Positions 24,685 to 33,556 of a stretch of 64,000 nucleotides of DNA are shown in pieces (positions within the stretch are counted from its first letter, which is position 1; every line of letters begins with the position of its first letter). Under the pieces are notes generated by a model, which was given only the letters and a program-made list of their open reading frames with translations, was not told the origin of the DNA and made no database searches. Made by a program: the position numbers and the translations under genes. The DNA is from Lentzea pudingi (lineage in GTDB: Bacteria > Actinomycetota > Actinomycetes > Mycobacteriales > Pseudonocardiaceae): the NCBI RefSeq assembly GCF_014646255.1, contig NZ_BMNC01000019.1, forward strand, positions 62,001-126,000. The letters run 5' to 3'.

Positions 24685-25593
24685 TCACACCTGCCCCTCG
24701 ACGACCGGACGGGGATACTCGCCCGCCGGTGCCGGGGCGGCGGCCAATAGTCGCGGCGGCTCCGTGACGCGGGTAATCCTTTCCAGCCAGGCGAATCCCA
24801 CCGTGAACAGCACCCCGATACCGAGCAGTACCGCTTGCCCTGTCGGGGAGTCGTAGGCCGACATGTAGGGGCGGTTGAGCAGCACCACCGCCACCGCGAA
24901 CGCGAGCGTGGTGCCCACGATCACCCGCACCGAGGTGCGCGTGCGCGCTCGACCGGCCTCCACCCGCATCCGCATCGACACCTGTTCCCGTGCGGTATGC
25001 GCGAGCGCGCCGAGCAGCTCGCCGAGCTGGCGGGCCTGCTGCTCGGCGGCTTTCACCAGCGCGGCGATCACCAGATCGCTGGTCGGGTCCGCCAGCTCGT
25101 CGGCCAGGCCCCGCAGCGACGGCGCGAGCCGTTGCCCGTTCTCGAGGCGACGCGCCAGGCCGGCGACCTGGCCGCGGATCGGGGCCGGTGCCAGTGGCGC
25201 GGTGGCGAGGATCGCTTGTTCCAGACCGGATGCGGCCGACAGGGTGTCGCGCAGCATCTCGGTCCAGGTGGCGATCGCCTCGACCTTCGCGACCCGGTGC
25301 GCGTGCTCCGGGTCGCGGCCCAGCACACGCGGCAGCGCCCAGCAGGCCGTCCCGGCCAGGACCGCGCCGACAACCCAGCCCGTCGCCACGCCGGCCGCTA
25401 CACCGACCGCGAGCGCGACACCGAACCGGATTCCGATGCGCTGACGTTGTTCGCCACTGCGCGGTCGCGCGCGCCACGGGCGAGGGCGTGGTTCGGCGCC
25501 GTGCCAGCCGATGACGAACAGCAGCACGCCCAGCCCTGTCCCGAGGCCCAGTAGGACGGCAAGTCCTTGGGCGGTGCCGAGGGAGACGTTCAT
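24685..25593 (-). CDS. tadB: TadB, type II/IV secretion F-domain membrane protein
   Basis: A 302-residue protein starting MNVSLGTAQG with membrane helices at about 8-28 (GLAVLLGLGTGLGVLLFVIG), 55-85, 240-255 and 275-290. The T2SSF domain lies at about 105-230 (EAIATWTEMLRDTLSAASGL, then LADPTSDLVIAALVKAAEQQ, LGALAHTAREQVSMRMRVEA). It is the partner of TadC. Its start overlaps the stop of tadA by four bases (ATGA), showing translational coupling. Confidence 0.9.
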   Translation of the reverse strand: MNVSLGTAQGLAVLLGLGTGLGVLLFVIGWHGAEPRPRPWRARPRSGEQRQRIGIRFGVALAVGVAAGVATGWVVGAVLAGTACWALPRVLGRDPEHAHRVAKVEAIATWTEMLRDTLSAASGLEQAILATAPLAPAPIRGQVAGLARRLENGQRLAPSLRGLADELADPTSDLVIAALVKAAEQQARQLGELLGALAHTAREQVSMRMRVEAGRARTRTSVRVIVGTTLAFAVAVVLLNRPYMSAYDSPTGQAVLLGIGVLFTVGFAWLERITRVTEPPRLLAAAPAPAGEYPRPVVEGQV

Positions 25594-27092
25594 CGTGGCC
25601 ACCACCCGTCGGGCTGGTCGAGCACGACAGGGTCGAGTCCGGCGGCGGCTAGCTCGTCGAGGGTGTCGGTGCGCAGCGCGCCGGCCACCGGGCGAGCCCG
25701 GCCGTCGCGACCGGGCCGGTAGACCTCGTTGGAGACCACCAGGGGCCCGTCGGCGTCGACGATCTCGCGGACCGACGACACGACGCGGGTGGTCCGGTCG
25801 CTGCCGCGGCCCAGGTGCACCACGAAATGCACCGCGCTCGCGACCAGCAGCGTGGTGGCCTCCAGCGACAGCCGCTCGGCGCCTTGCGCGGCATAGGAGG
25901 CCAGGCGGGTGAAGGCGATGCGGGAGCTGGAGGCGTGCAGGGTGGCCATGGATCCGTCGTTGCCTTGGCTCATCGCGTTGCACATCGGGATGACCTCGGG
26001 CCCGCGGATCTCGCCGACGATGACCCGGTCCGGCGACATCCGCAGGCCCCACCGCACCAGCTCGGCCTGGGAGACCGCTCCCTCACCCTCCACGTTCGGC
26101 TCGCGTGACTGCAGCGCCGTCACATCGGCGTGGATGTTCGGATCACGCTCCAGGCCCAGCTCGAACGCGTCCTCGATGGTGATGATCCGCTCCAGCGGAT
26201 CCATCTCCGAGGCCAGCGCCCGCAACATGGTCGTCTTCCCGGCCGCGGCACCGCCGGTGATCAGGATGTTCTTGCGGGCACGCACGAGCGCGCGCAGGAA
26301 CTCCCGCAGACCGGTGTCGATCGTGCCGCGCTCACGCAGCTGAGGCAGCGTGGCGGTGAGGTAGCCGTGCCGGCGGATCGACAGCGAGGTCACCCCGTCC
26401 GCGGTCAACCCCATCACCGCGAACAACCGCTCACCACCGGGCAGCTGAAGGTTGACCGCGGGGGAACCGTGATCGAACCGCCGTTCCTGGCTGGACGCCC
26501 GCGCGGCGAGCAGCCGGACCAGATCGGTGAGTTCGTCGTTGGACGCGGCGACCGGGGCGACATGCTCGCGGCGGCCGTCGGTGTGCTGCACGATCACGCG
26601 ATCGAACCGGTTGGCGTTGATCGTCTCGATCGTCGGGTCGTCCAGCAGCGGCTGCAGGCCCGCCATGCCGAACATCTCGTTGAGCACCTCGACGACCACT
26701 TGGCGCTCGACGTCCGGCGCGACGAGGGGCCGGTTGGCCATGAGTTCCCGCTCGCTGTGGCGGCGCGCCGCGCCCGCCAGGATCGCCTCGCCCAGCGAAC
26801 GGCGGGCCGACGGCATCATCGCGGCGCCGCGATGTTTCTCGTGGGCGTCTACCTGGCTGGGCAGTTCGTCGGCCAGCACGACGCGCAAGTGTTGCCGGAG
26901 CCCGTCGCGCGCGGCACGATCGATGTCCTCGCCGGCATCGTCGCGTGGCACGATGGGCGGACTGCCGCCCGCAGTGGCGTTCCACATACCGCCGTCGGCA
27001 GGGCTGGTGCCGGGCTGGTGGGGCGGTGACCACGGCTCCTGGCGGGGCAGCGGCGGCACCGACCTGAGATGCCCGTTCACGGGGTGAGTCAT
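25590..27092 (-). CDS. tadA: TadA/CpaF secretion ATPase
   Basis: The chosen start MTHPVNGHLRSV follows GAGAGGAG. The 500-residue protein has the N-terminal Tad ATPase region (LQPLLDDPTIETINANRFDR), the VirB11-like Walker A GGAAAGKTTML, the Asp box (ERIITIEDAFELGLERDPNI), Walker B (MSPDRVIVGEIRGPEV) and the His box region (GNDGSMATLHASSS). The enzyme drives pilus assembly from the inner face of the membrane. It is coupled to tadB downstream, and its start overlaps the stop of the TadZ-like gene upstream by four bases. Confidence 0.93.
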   Translation of the reverse strand: MTHPVNGHLRSVPPLPRQEPWSPPHQPGTSPADGGMWNATAGGSPPIVPRDDAGEDIDRAARDGLRQHLRVVLADELPSQVDAHEKHRGAAMMPSARRSLGEAILAGAARRHSERELMANRPLVAPDVERQVVVEVLNEMFGMAGLQPLLDDPTIETINANRFDRVIVQHTDGRREHVAPVAASNDELTDLVRLLAARASSQERRFDHGSPAVNLQLPGGERLFAVMGLTADGVTSLSIRRHGYLTATLPQLRERGTIDTGLREFLRALVRARKNILITGGAAAGKTTMLRALASEMDPLERIITIEDAFELGLERDPNIHADVTALQSREPNVEGEGAVSQAELVRWGLRMSPDRVIVGEIRGPEVIPMCNAMSQGNDGSMATLHASSSRIAFTRLASYAAQGAERLSLEATTLLVASAVHFVVHLGRGSDRTTRVVSSVREIVDADGPLVVSNEVYRPGRDGRARPVAGALRTDTLDELAAAGLDPVVLDQPDGWWPR

Positions 27093-27949
27093 GACAAGAC
27101 TCCTCTCCAAGAGTGCTCCTGCCCGCCGGACTGGTCGTCTGCGGGAAGCCGTGGTGTGACAGGGAGTTCGTGGGCTGGGCCGGCGCCGTTGACGAGACTG
27201 AGGGTGGGCGCCATCACGACCCTCGGGGCCAGCTCGGCGGCGACCTTGTGCGCGAACCGTCCCAGTGCGGACTGCGACGGCCGGCTACGGCGCCACCGTG
27301 ATCGCGGTGGCCGTCCACACAGGACAGCGGCACCGCATGGGTCGTGCGGGATGCGGCCCAGCGGCATCACGCCGAGCTCGCGGCCAACGTCCGCGGTGGC
27401 GTAGCCGTCCCCGACCAGCAGCAGCATCGGCCGGGGTGTCCAGCGCGCGGCGGTGGGCAGTCTGCGGGTCAGGTGCGCGAGATCGTCGGCGTGGGCGCGG
27501 GTGAGCAGCACCAAGGCGTCGGCCTCGCGGACGATGCTCATCGCCGCGGAGGCGTGATCGACCCGGCCGCAGTCGGCGATCACGACGACACCGGGCTTGT
27601 GCGCACTGGCCCGGATGAGGCCCGCGCCGGAGGGTGAGTCTGCGGTGAGGGTGAGCAAGGCGCCGCGGGTGAGATCCGCGTCCGGCGGCGCGGTGACCGC
27701 GAGCAGACCTCCTGGTAGCGCTTGGGTGTGCTGCCACAGCAACCCTGGGTCGGCGCTGCCCCGTGCGGCCGCGGCAAGGCTGAGCAGGCCGGGCGAGGAA
27801 GGCAGGCGGAACCGCGTCGCGACGTCGCCTCCGGACGGATCCGCTTCGACGAGCACCGTCTGCGTGGGAGCCGGCCAGCGGGCGGCCAACGCGACAGAAA
27901 AGGTCGTCACGCCTGGTGAGCCTTTGAGGCTGACAACGGCGACCAGCAT
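27089..27949 (-). CDS. TadZ/CpaE-like MinD-family ATPase
   Basis: A 286-residue protein beginning MLVAVVSLKGSPGVTT, the position of a MinD/ParA deviant Walker A. The usual KGGxGKT lysine pair is altered: the second Lys is Val. It continues with TVLVEADPSGGDVATRF (Walker A' with Asp) and VVIADCGRVD, a Walker B. TadZ-like proteins place the pilus machine in the cell. The stop of the SAF-domain gene overlaps its ATG by one base (TGATG). Loss of the lysine suggests weak or no ATP hydrolysis; that is inference. Confidence 0.78.
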   Translation of the reverse strand: MLVAVVSLKGSPGVTTFSVALAARWPAPTQTVLVEADPSGGDVATRFRLPSSPGLLSLAAAARGSADPGLLWQHTQALPGGLLAVTAPPDADLTRGALLTLTADSPSGAGLIRASAHKPGVVVIADCGRVDHASAAMSIVREADALVLLTRAHADDLAHLTRRLPTAARWTPRPMLLLVGDGYATADVGRELGVMPLGRIPHDPCGAAVLCGRPPRSRWRRSRPSQSALGRFAHKVAAELAPRVVMAPTLSLVNGAGPAHELPVTPRLPADDQSGGQEHSWRGVLS

Positions 27950-28656
27950 CACCGGCCACCTCCCGCTACGAGCACGAGTGACAGCTGGCCGACCGGCACC
28001 GCGGCGACCTGACCGGCGGCGGCTTCGGCGAGTTGCACCGACACCACCGTGACCTGCTCGTTGGGCGGCGTCGCCACGCTCGTCACCACACCCGACCACG
28101 TGCCGCTGCCCTCCTCGCCGGGAGTACGCGGCACGGATCCGCTCGTGGCACCGGACACGAACACCACGGTCACCCGCGCTCCCGGCCCGACCTCGGCAGG
28201 AAACTGCCCGGACTTCAACGCCAAGGACACGATCGCCTGTCCCGCCACGGGAACCGCGGAGGAATCCACCGCGTCCGGGGTGAGCAAGGCACCCGCGGGC
28301 AGGCTCACCGACATGGTCTTGCCCACCACGCCGGCCGCCTGCCCGGCGTCCACGACCAGCACGCCCGCATCGACCGCGACCTTGACGCGCCGCAAATCCT
28401 GCGCCACCACCACATGCCCGACCGTCACCTCGCGGGCGAGCGCCAGCACCGGCCGCTGATCGTCGGTGGCGAGCGAGATCCACAGGAACGCTCCCGCGCA
28501 CAGACCTGGGAGCAACAAGCCGAGCACCAGATAGGGACGGTTTCGTCGCCTGCCGCGCAAGCGCGAGACGGTGCGCTGCTTGCCGCTCATCCACATTCCA
28601 CTGTCTGATGTGGATTGATTCGTGACGGCGTGGCTGTCGGTGACGAAGGTACTCAT
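27949..28656 (-). CDS. SAF-domain protein, RcpC/CpaB-like
   Basis: The start MSTFVTDSHAV follows GGAGGG. A 235-residue protein with a basic cytoplasmic head (QRTVSRLRGRRRNRP), one membrane helix (YLVLGLLLPGLCAGAFLWIS), and a SAF domain (ALAREVTVGHVVVAQDLRRV, then KTMSVSLPAGALLTPDAVD). A further beta-rich part reads GARVTVVFVSGATSG. This matches actinobacterial RcpC/CpaB-type proteins that span the envelope side of Tad machines. It lies directly upstream of the TadZ-like gene. Confidence 0.82.
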   Translation of the reverse strand: MSTFVTDSHAVTNQSTSDSGMWMSGKQRTVSRLRGRRRNRPYLVLGLLLPGLCAGAFLWISLATDDQRPVLALAREVTVGHVVVAQDLRRVKVAVDAGVLVVDAGQAAGVVGKTMSVSLPAGALLTPDAVDSSAVPVAGQAIVSLALKSGQFPAEVGPGARVTVVFVSGATSGSVPRTPGEEGSGTWSGVVTSVATPPNEQVTVVSVQLAEAAAGQVAAVPVGQLSLVLVAGGGR

Positions 28657-28742
28657 CTCGCCCTCCAAAAGGCATGGGAGTAGTGCGCCGCGTCGCGAAT
28701 GAGCATCAGCGAGCGGTTGAGGGAAGGTGGTTCAGTTGAAGG

Positions 28743-29612
28743 TCAGCGGGACCCGTTGTTCAGGGCGTGCGACTCAGCGACCCGCAACGTCGTGGAGTTC
28801 GTGGTGGTCAGGTCCGGGAACGTGCCGCTTTGGCCGGCGCCGGACCAGGAGACGGTCCAGTGCACGGTGGCGGACACGGCGAACGCCTGCCCTGGCTCAC
28901 GAGCGGACGACCGGCGATAGGTGTGCCCGCAGTCCGGTGAACTCGCTTTCGGGTCGGCATCGGCCTGATACCGGGTACCTGGCCCGGTGCACGTCACGAT
29001 GGTCCCGTCGCCCATCGACCAGCTGACCGTCACTGGCGTCGCGGTCGCGGTCACCGACACACCCGGCACAGATGCGGTTGCGGCCGAATCCGTCCACCCG
29101 GCGGACAGCCACAGCCACGTGGGCAAGTGCACCAGTTGCGTACCGGACGGACTGGCCGTGATGGCCGGTGCAGGCAGCCGCAACTGCTTGCGCGCCATCT
29201 GCGCGACTTGCTCCGGACTCAACGTCGGCGGCGTGCTCGCACCCGCGGGAACCCACACCGGGCCGTGCGAGTCAGGGTCCTTGCCGTCGGGACTGCACAA
29301 CACCATGAACCAGCCGCCAGGCTCCGGCGAAGGCCCGCTCGGCGCCGGATAGTCCACTGGCACGTACCGACAGCCGAACTCGCTCTCGGTGGCAGTGCTG
29401 TCGTCGTATGTGCCTATCGGCTGCTGGCCGTTGAGGGTTGGCCGGTTCGGGCGCGTTCCCGCCGCGATGTCGCACGCCGCTGAAGGGGTCTGGATACAGT
29501 CGACGCTTCCGTAGCCACCGTCCCCGGATGCGAACGCGAGTGGGGCAGCAGATGTAACCCCCGTGAGTGCGAGGGCAGCGACGACTAGGGCGTGCCGGGT
29601 TGTCAGTCGCAT
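28743..29612 (-). CDS. Secreted protein of the Tad locus
   Basis: The start MRLTTRHALVV follows GAGGTGGG. A signal peptide ends near LAFASGDGG (mature from about residue 30). The mature part has paired Cys (SVDCIQTPSAACD, EFGCRYVPVDYP, MVLCSPDGKDP) and a beta-sandwich-like C-terminus (VTVSWSMGDGTIVTCTGPG, HTYRRSSA, TVHWTVSWSGAG) that reads like a PKD-type domain. Similar secreted proteins accompany actinobacterial Tad loci. It may form or decorate the extracellular pilus base. It overlaps the upstream lipoprotein gene by 10 bases. Confidence 0.78.
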   Translation of the reverse strand: MRLTTRHALVVAALALTGVTSAAPLAFASGDGGYGSVDCIQTPSAACDIAAGTRPNRPTLNGQQPIGTYDDSTATESEFGCRYVPVDYPAPSGPSPEPGGWFMVLCSPDGKDPDSHGPVWVPAGASTPPTLSPEQVAQMARKQLRLPAPAITASPSGTQLVHLPTWLWLSAGWTDSAATASVPGVSVTATATPVTVSWSMGDGTIVTCTGPGTRYQADADPKASSPDCGHTYRRSSAREPGQAFAVSATVHWTVSWSGAGQSGTFPDLTTTNSTTLRVAESHALNNGSR

Positions 29613-30151
29613 GATCCCACCTCGTGCACCCCGAAATCGGAAACCTTCCACACGCCATCCGGCTGCTTCTCCACGATCGCGTCGATCCGCTGACGGCCAC
29701 CAGGCGTGTTGCCGACGCGCTCACCGTTGTCGGCTCGGTACTTCAGCGCGTTCGACGAGTCGCTGCAATCACGGACAACGACCTTTTTCGGGTCTACCGG
29801 GGGCTCCATTGAGGACACACTGGTGTCGTGGGTCGGCTCCCCTTTGGTAACGACACCACGGTCGCGGTCACGACGAAGTCCGTCGGTGAGTTTGTTGAGG
29901 GCAGTGCCGACAGCGTGCTGGCCCAACGTGGGGGATTGCCAATCCGAGGTGCTGCCCGCGGAGAAGAAGACGCTCCACATCTTCAGATAGACGGCTACAG
30001 CCTCGTTGCGTGCGGCGTCTGCCGGGTTGATCGCCGAGGACGGCGGCAGGGCCGTCGTCGGCGCCTTCGTCGTCGTGGCCGGCGGGGCGCCGCAGGCTCC
30101 GAGCAGGATCAGCGTGCTCGCCGTGATCACCAATCGTGTCGTGGGGTTCAC
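29603..30151 (-). CDS. Lipoprotein of the Tad locus
   Basis: A GTG start with GGAGG five bases upstream gives VNPTTRLVITASTLILLGACG, a signal peptide with lipobox LGAC. The mature 160 residues have a Thr/Pro linker, then an NTF2-like or beta-rich region (AVYLKMWSVFFSAGSTSDWQ, then RYRADNGERVG-like repeats, IDAIVEKQPDGVWKVSDFGV). The GTG overlaps the stop of the preceding small gene (GTGA). Function unknown; it may help assemble or anchor the pilus in the envelope. Confidence 0.8.
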   Translation of the reverse strand: MNPTTRLVITASTLILLGACGAPPATTTKAPTTALPPSSAINPADAARNEAVAVYLKMWSVFFSAGSTSDWQSPTLGQHAVGTALNKLTDGLRRDRDRGVVTKGEPTHDTSVSSMEPPVDPKKVVVRDCSDSSNALKYRADNGERVGNTPGGRQRIDAIVEKQPDGVWKVSDFGVHEVGSCD

Positions 30152-30375
30152 TGCGGCCTCCAAACCGGGAACTTGAACAGTGGTGCCGAGGCGGACCCCG
30201 AGGGGGGACGGGGTCCGCCTCGACCGGCGCGCCCGGCGTACATGGGGGTGTGCGGGCGCAGGTCTTTTCCGAGAGCGGCAGCAAAGATGAGGGCGAACAG
30301 CGCGATCGCGTGCAGCAGGGTCGGTAGTGCCCCGTGCAGGATCGCGGGATCGTCTTCTCTGAACGGCAGGCACAT
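30148..30375 (-). CDS. Small membrane protein, 75 aa
   Basis: The product has one helix (LPTLLHAIALFALIFAAALG) and a basic, proline-rich tail. The stop overlaps the GTG of the lipoprotein gene by four bases, and it starts 13 bases after the prepilin peptidase gene, so it is firmly inside the operon. No family recognised. Confidence 0.6.
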   Translation of the reverse strand: MCLPFREDDPAILHGALPTLLHAIALFALIFAAALGKDLRPHTPMYAGRAGRGGPRPPSGSASAPLFKFPVWRPQ

Positions 30376-30388
30376 CAGGCAGCCTCCG

Positions 30389-31033
30389 CTACATCAGCAG
30401 GATTGTGCAGACCGGTGCGAAGACCAGCGCTGGTCCGAGGGGGATCTGCAGTCCTTGCCAGCAGGCTCTTCTCGCGCGCAGCACACCGAAGGTGACCGCG
30501 CCGAGCGCGAGCGCCAGGCCGAGCCCGATGGCCACGTGCGACCAGCTGAACCAGCCGAGGAAGAACGCGGCCGTGGCGGACAGGGTGACGTCGCCGGCAC
30601 CCCAGCCCTGCGGGGACACCAACGCCATCGTCACCGTGACCGCGAAGACCGCCGCAAGAGCACCGCCCGCCTGCAGCAAGCGTCCGGCACCGTCGTGCTG
30701 GACAAGAGCGGCGAGACCGAGCTGGATGACGCCACCGCCGAGCAGCGTGCCGACCAAGGTCTGGGGAAGCCGGTGACACGCCCAGTCGATCGACGCGAGC
30801 AGCAAGCCCATGATCGCAAGCCATGAGACCGCGCCCGCTGCTGCGGGCCGCCGCTCGGCCACCTCGACCAGTACGAGGCTCAGCAGCGCGCTCGCCGCGA
30901 GTATCGCCGCCCAGTCGCTTCGGACAGCCGAACTCCACGACAGCGGTTCGCGCAGCGCCACACAACGGCCGACAACGGTGACGACGGGGCCCGCTACCGC
31001 GCCGAGAAGGCCATAGGTCAGCCAGAGCGACAT
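30389..31033 (-). CDS. Prepilin peptidase, TadV/CpaA-like
   Basis: The start MSLWLTYGLLG follows GGGAGG. The 214-residue polytopic protein has the two aspartates of A24 aspartyl prepilin peptidases: D83 (LLLASIDWACHRLPQ) and D148 in the GAGD of PQGWGAGDVTLSA. About six helices cover the rest. The enzyme cuts the leader from the Flp pilin and TadE-like proteins. It lacks the N-terminal methylase Cys pairs, as usual for Tad peptidases. It is the first gene of the Tad operon, divergent from the NB-ARC regulator at 31265. Confidence 0.88.
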   Translation of the reverse strand: MSLWLTYGLLGAVAGPVVTVVGRCVALREPLSWSSAVRSDWAAILAASALLSLVLVEVAERRPAAAGAVSWLAIMGLLLASIDWACHRLPQTLVGTLLGGGVIQLGLAALVQHDGAGRLLQAGGALAAVFAVTVTMALVSPQGWGAGDVTLSATAAFFLGWFSWSHVAIGLGLALALGAVTFGVLRARRACWQGLQIPLGPALVFAPVCTILLM

Positions 31034-31264
31034 TGCGCCTCCCGTGACGAGCGCAGAATGCGAATTCGTTTCGGATGACCGACGAAAGTTGTCGTTCGAC
31101 CGGGTGACTTCGTACGCGTGGTTGCGTGGAATACGTGACGAAGCAACGAGTCGTCTGCATACCCTCACCTCCTCGGACCTGCTGTTTCCACTGCTTGTGG
31201 TCAGTTGACAACGTTCAGTGTTGGCAGGTTCAAGGGGGAACCGCTAGGGGGGAGCTGTATCGCG

Positions 31265-33556
31265 ATGAACAAGAGACAGAAGACAGCTATCCACACGACC
31301 GGGGGGTCGAAGAATGAACATATCCAAACGAATTGCCAGACGTTCGGTCGACGAATGCGTGAGTTGCGTGATGCGCAGAAAAAGTCGCTGACCCTGCTCA
31401 GTGCTGAGTCCAGCGTGAGCCGGGGCTATCTCAGCAACCTCGAACACGACCGCAGTGTGCCCAGCCCCGAGGTCGCCGCGGCGATCGACGATGCGCTCGG
31501 CGCCAGCGGTCGGCTCGCCGAGCTTGTGGTGCCCAAGCCCCGTTCCAGGGCGACACGCGACCGCGTGCGCCCCGCCCAGCTTCCGGCGGCGGTCCGCGGC
31601 TTCGTAGCGCGCCGGGAGGTGCTCGAGGAGGCCGAGGGCGCCTTGGCCGTGCACGAGGGCGTGATCGCCATCGACGGCCCGGCCGGCGTGGGCAAGACCG
31701 CGTTCACGGTCACCTGGGCGCACGAGATCGCCGCGGACTTCCCGGACGGTGTGCTGTTCACCGACCTGCGCGGCTACGCCGCCGGCCCGCCCGAAGACGC
31801 TGCGGTCGTGCTCGGCGCCTTCTTGCTCTCACTCGGCGCCTCCCCGTCGGAAATCCCTAGCGATCTCGGCGGGCGGGCGGCTCTGTACCGCACCCTGCTG
31901 GAGGGCACCCGCACTTTGGTGGTGCTGGACAACGCGTTCGATGCCGAGCAGATCCGCCCGCTGTTGCCAGGCTCGGCAACCTCGCTCGCGTTGATCACCA
32001 GCCGCAGCCGCATGTCGGGTGCGGTCGTGCACCAGGGCGCGGTCCGCCTCACCGTCCAGCCGATGAGCGCGAGCGAAGCGCACGAGCTTCTCAGGTCGGT
32101 GATCGGGCCGCGGCTTGACGTCGACCCCGCCGCGGCGCGGGCTATCGCCGACCGGGCTGGACGACTCCCGCTCGCCCTGCGCATCGCGGCGGAGCGCGCC
32201 AACTTGAAGCGCAACACCCCGCTGAGCGCGCTGGCCGACGAACTCACGCGACGCCAGCCGCTCGACGTGTTCGCTGTCGACGACACCCTGGCCGTGCGGA
32301 CCGTGCTGTCCTACTCCCACGACGCGCTGCCCGCAAAGATGGCAACGACGTTCCGGCTACTGGGGCTGCATCCTGGTGGGCCGATCCGCATCGAGGCCGC
32401 GGCGGCGCTCACCGAACTCCCACCGGAGTTCGCGCTGGGCCACCTATCAGCGCTGGCCAGCGTGCACCTGATCGAGCTGACCGCCAAGGATCAGTTCGTG
32501 ATGCACGACCTCGTCCACTCCTACGCCCAGGAACTCGCCCTGGAGCACAATCCGCACGAAGCCAACGTCGCCGCCCTCGAGCGGCTCATCGACTCCTACC
32601 TGCGTACCGGAGCGGCAGCGACACGACTGCTCTGGCCTTCCCGACCGAGGCGTCCACCAGACCTGCCCAGCCACAACCTGACAACGTTGACATTTCGTCG
32701 GCCTGCGGACGCCATCCGCTGGTTCGAGGAGGAGCTGCGGTTGCTCGTCCGGCTGGTCCGATGCGGAGCGCAGTGGAACATCACCTTTGTGGCCTACCTG
32801 CCGGTGGTGATCAACGAGATGCTGTTCCACCGGCGCGCCTGGTCCTGGTGGGTGCCCGCATTGCGCGACGCGCTCGCGATGGCGCGCCGGGGTGGGCACC
32901 GTGACGCGGAGGCGTGGATGCTGGAAACGCTGGCCGATGCCGGCATCGACGCGGGCGACGCCGCCTCGTCGATCGGGCTCTACCGGGAGGCGATGAGCAT
33001 CCGCGCCGAGCTGGACGACCGCAGCGGCATCGCCGCCGGCCACGTCGGCCTCGGACGGGCCTACTGCCAGCTCGGCGACTACGACATCGCGATCAAGCAA
33101 TGCGAGACCGCCCGCCAGATCAGCGACGACGCGGGCGACAGCTGGGAGTACGCGGTCGCGACCGCGCACCTCGCGATGGCACGGGCCGCCCTCGGCGCTA
33201 CGACCAAAGCACGTGACCTGCTTGACTCCGTCAGAAAGAGCCTCGACGAGACCGAGGACTTCATGTCGTCGGGATGCGCGTCGACCCTGCTTGCCGGCCT
33301 GGCCGAGTCGACGGCCGAGTACGACCGTGCTCTGCGGCACCTCGACGACGCTCTGGAGACGTTCAGCCACGTCGGTGACGTGTGGAGTCAGGCCCACGTC
33401 CACAGTCGCATCGGCGACCTGCAGGCCGAGCGCGGCAATCAGCGCGCCGCCCACGAAGCGTGGTCTGCCGCCGCGGAGCTGCTCAACGGCAACATCGAGC
33501 CCACCGCGACGCGACTACGCCAGCAGATGATCAACAGTTTGAAGGAGGACCAGTAG
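31265..33556 (+). CDS. XRE-NB-ARC-TPR transcriptional regulator (intact)
   Basis: A 763-residue protein. The helix-turn-helix is at about 25-80 (TFGRRMRELRDAQKKSLTLL, YLSNLEHDRSVPSPEV). The NB-ARC ATPase follows: P-loop GPAGVGKT at 138-145, kinase-2 TLVVLDNAFD near 222, GLPL-like AGRLPLALRI, and MHD-like FVMHDLVHSYA. TPR-like helices close the protein (HVGLGRAYCQLGDYDIAIKQ, RALRHLDDALETFSHVGDVW). Start MNKRQKT is chosen for its GGGGGGAG upstream. It has a paralog at 36864-38800, now split by an IS. Its stop overlaps the GTG of the flavoenzyme gene by one base, so it may be tied to that enzyme. The ligand is unknown. Confidence 0.88.
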   Translation: MNKRQKTAIHTTGGSKNEHIQTNCQTFGRRMRELRDAQKKSLTLLSAESSVSRGYLSNLEHDRSVPSPEVAAAIDDALGASGRLAELVVPKPRSRATRDRVRPAQLPAAVRGFVARREVLEEAEGALAVHEGVIAIDGPAGVGKTAFTVTWAHEIAADFPDGVLFTDLRGYAAGPPEDAAVVLGAFLLSLGASPSEIPSDLGGRAALYRTLLEGTRTLVVLDNAFDAEQIRPLLPGSATSLALITSRSRMSGAVVHQGAVRLTVQPMSASEAHELLRSVIGPRLDVDPAAARAIADRAGRLPLALRIAAERANLKRNTPLSALADELTRRQPLDVFAVDDTLAVRTVLSYSHDALPAKMATTFRLLGLHPGGPIRIEAAAALTELPPEFALGHLSALASVHLIELTAKDQFVMHDLVHSYAQELALEHNPHEANVAALERLIDSYLRTGAAATRLLWPSRPRRPPDLPSHNLTTLTFRRPADAIRWFEEELRLLVRLVRCGAQWNITFVAYLPVVINEMLFHRRAWSWWVPALRDALAMARRGGHRDAEAWMLETLADAGIDAGDAASSIGLYREAMSIRAELDDRSGIAAGHVGLGRAYCQLGDYDIAIKQCETARQISDDAGDSWEYAVATAHLAMARAALGATTKARDLLDSVRKSLDETEDFMSSGCASTLLAGLAESTAEYDRALRHLDDALETFSHVGDVWSQAHVHSRIGDLQAERGNQRAAHEAWSAAAELLNGNIEPTATRLRQQMINSLKEDQ

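Noticed and set aside
31205..31228. TTGACA at 31205 as a promoter -35 for the NB-ARC regulator
   Set aside because: No acceptable -10 sequence lies 16-18 bases downstream, so it is not listed as a promoter.
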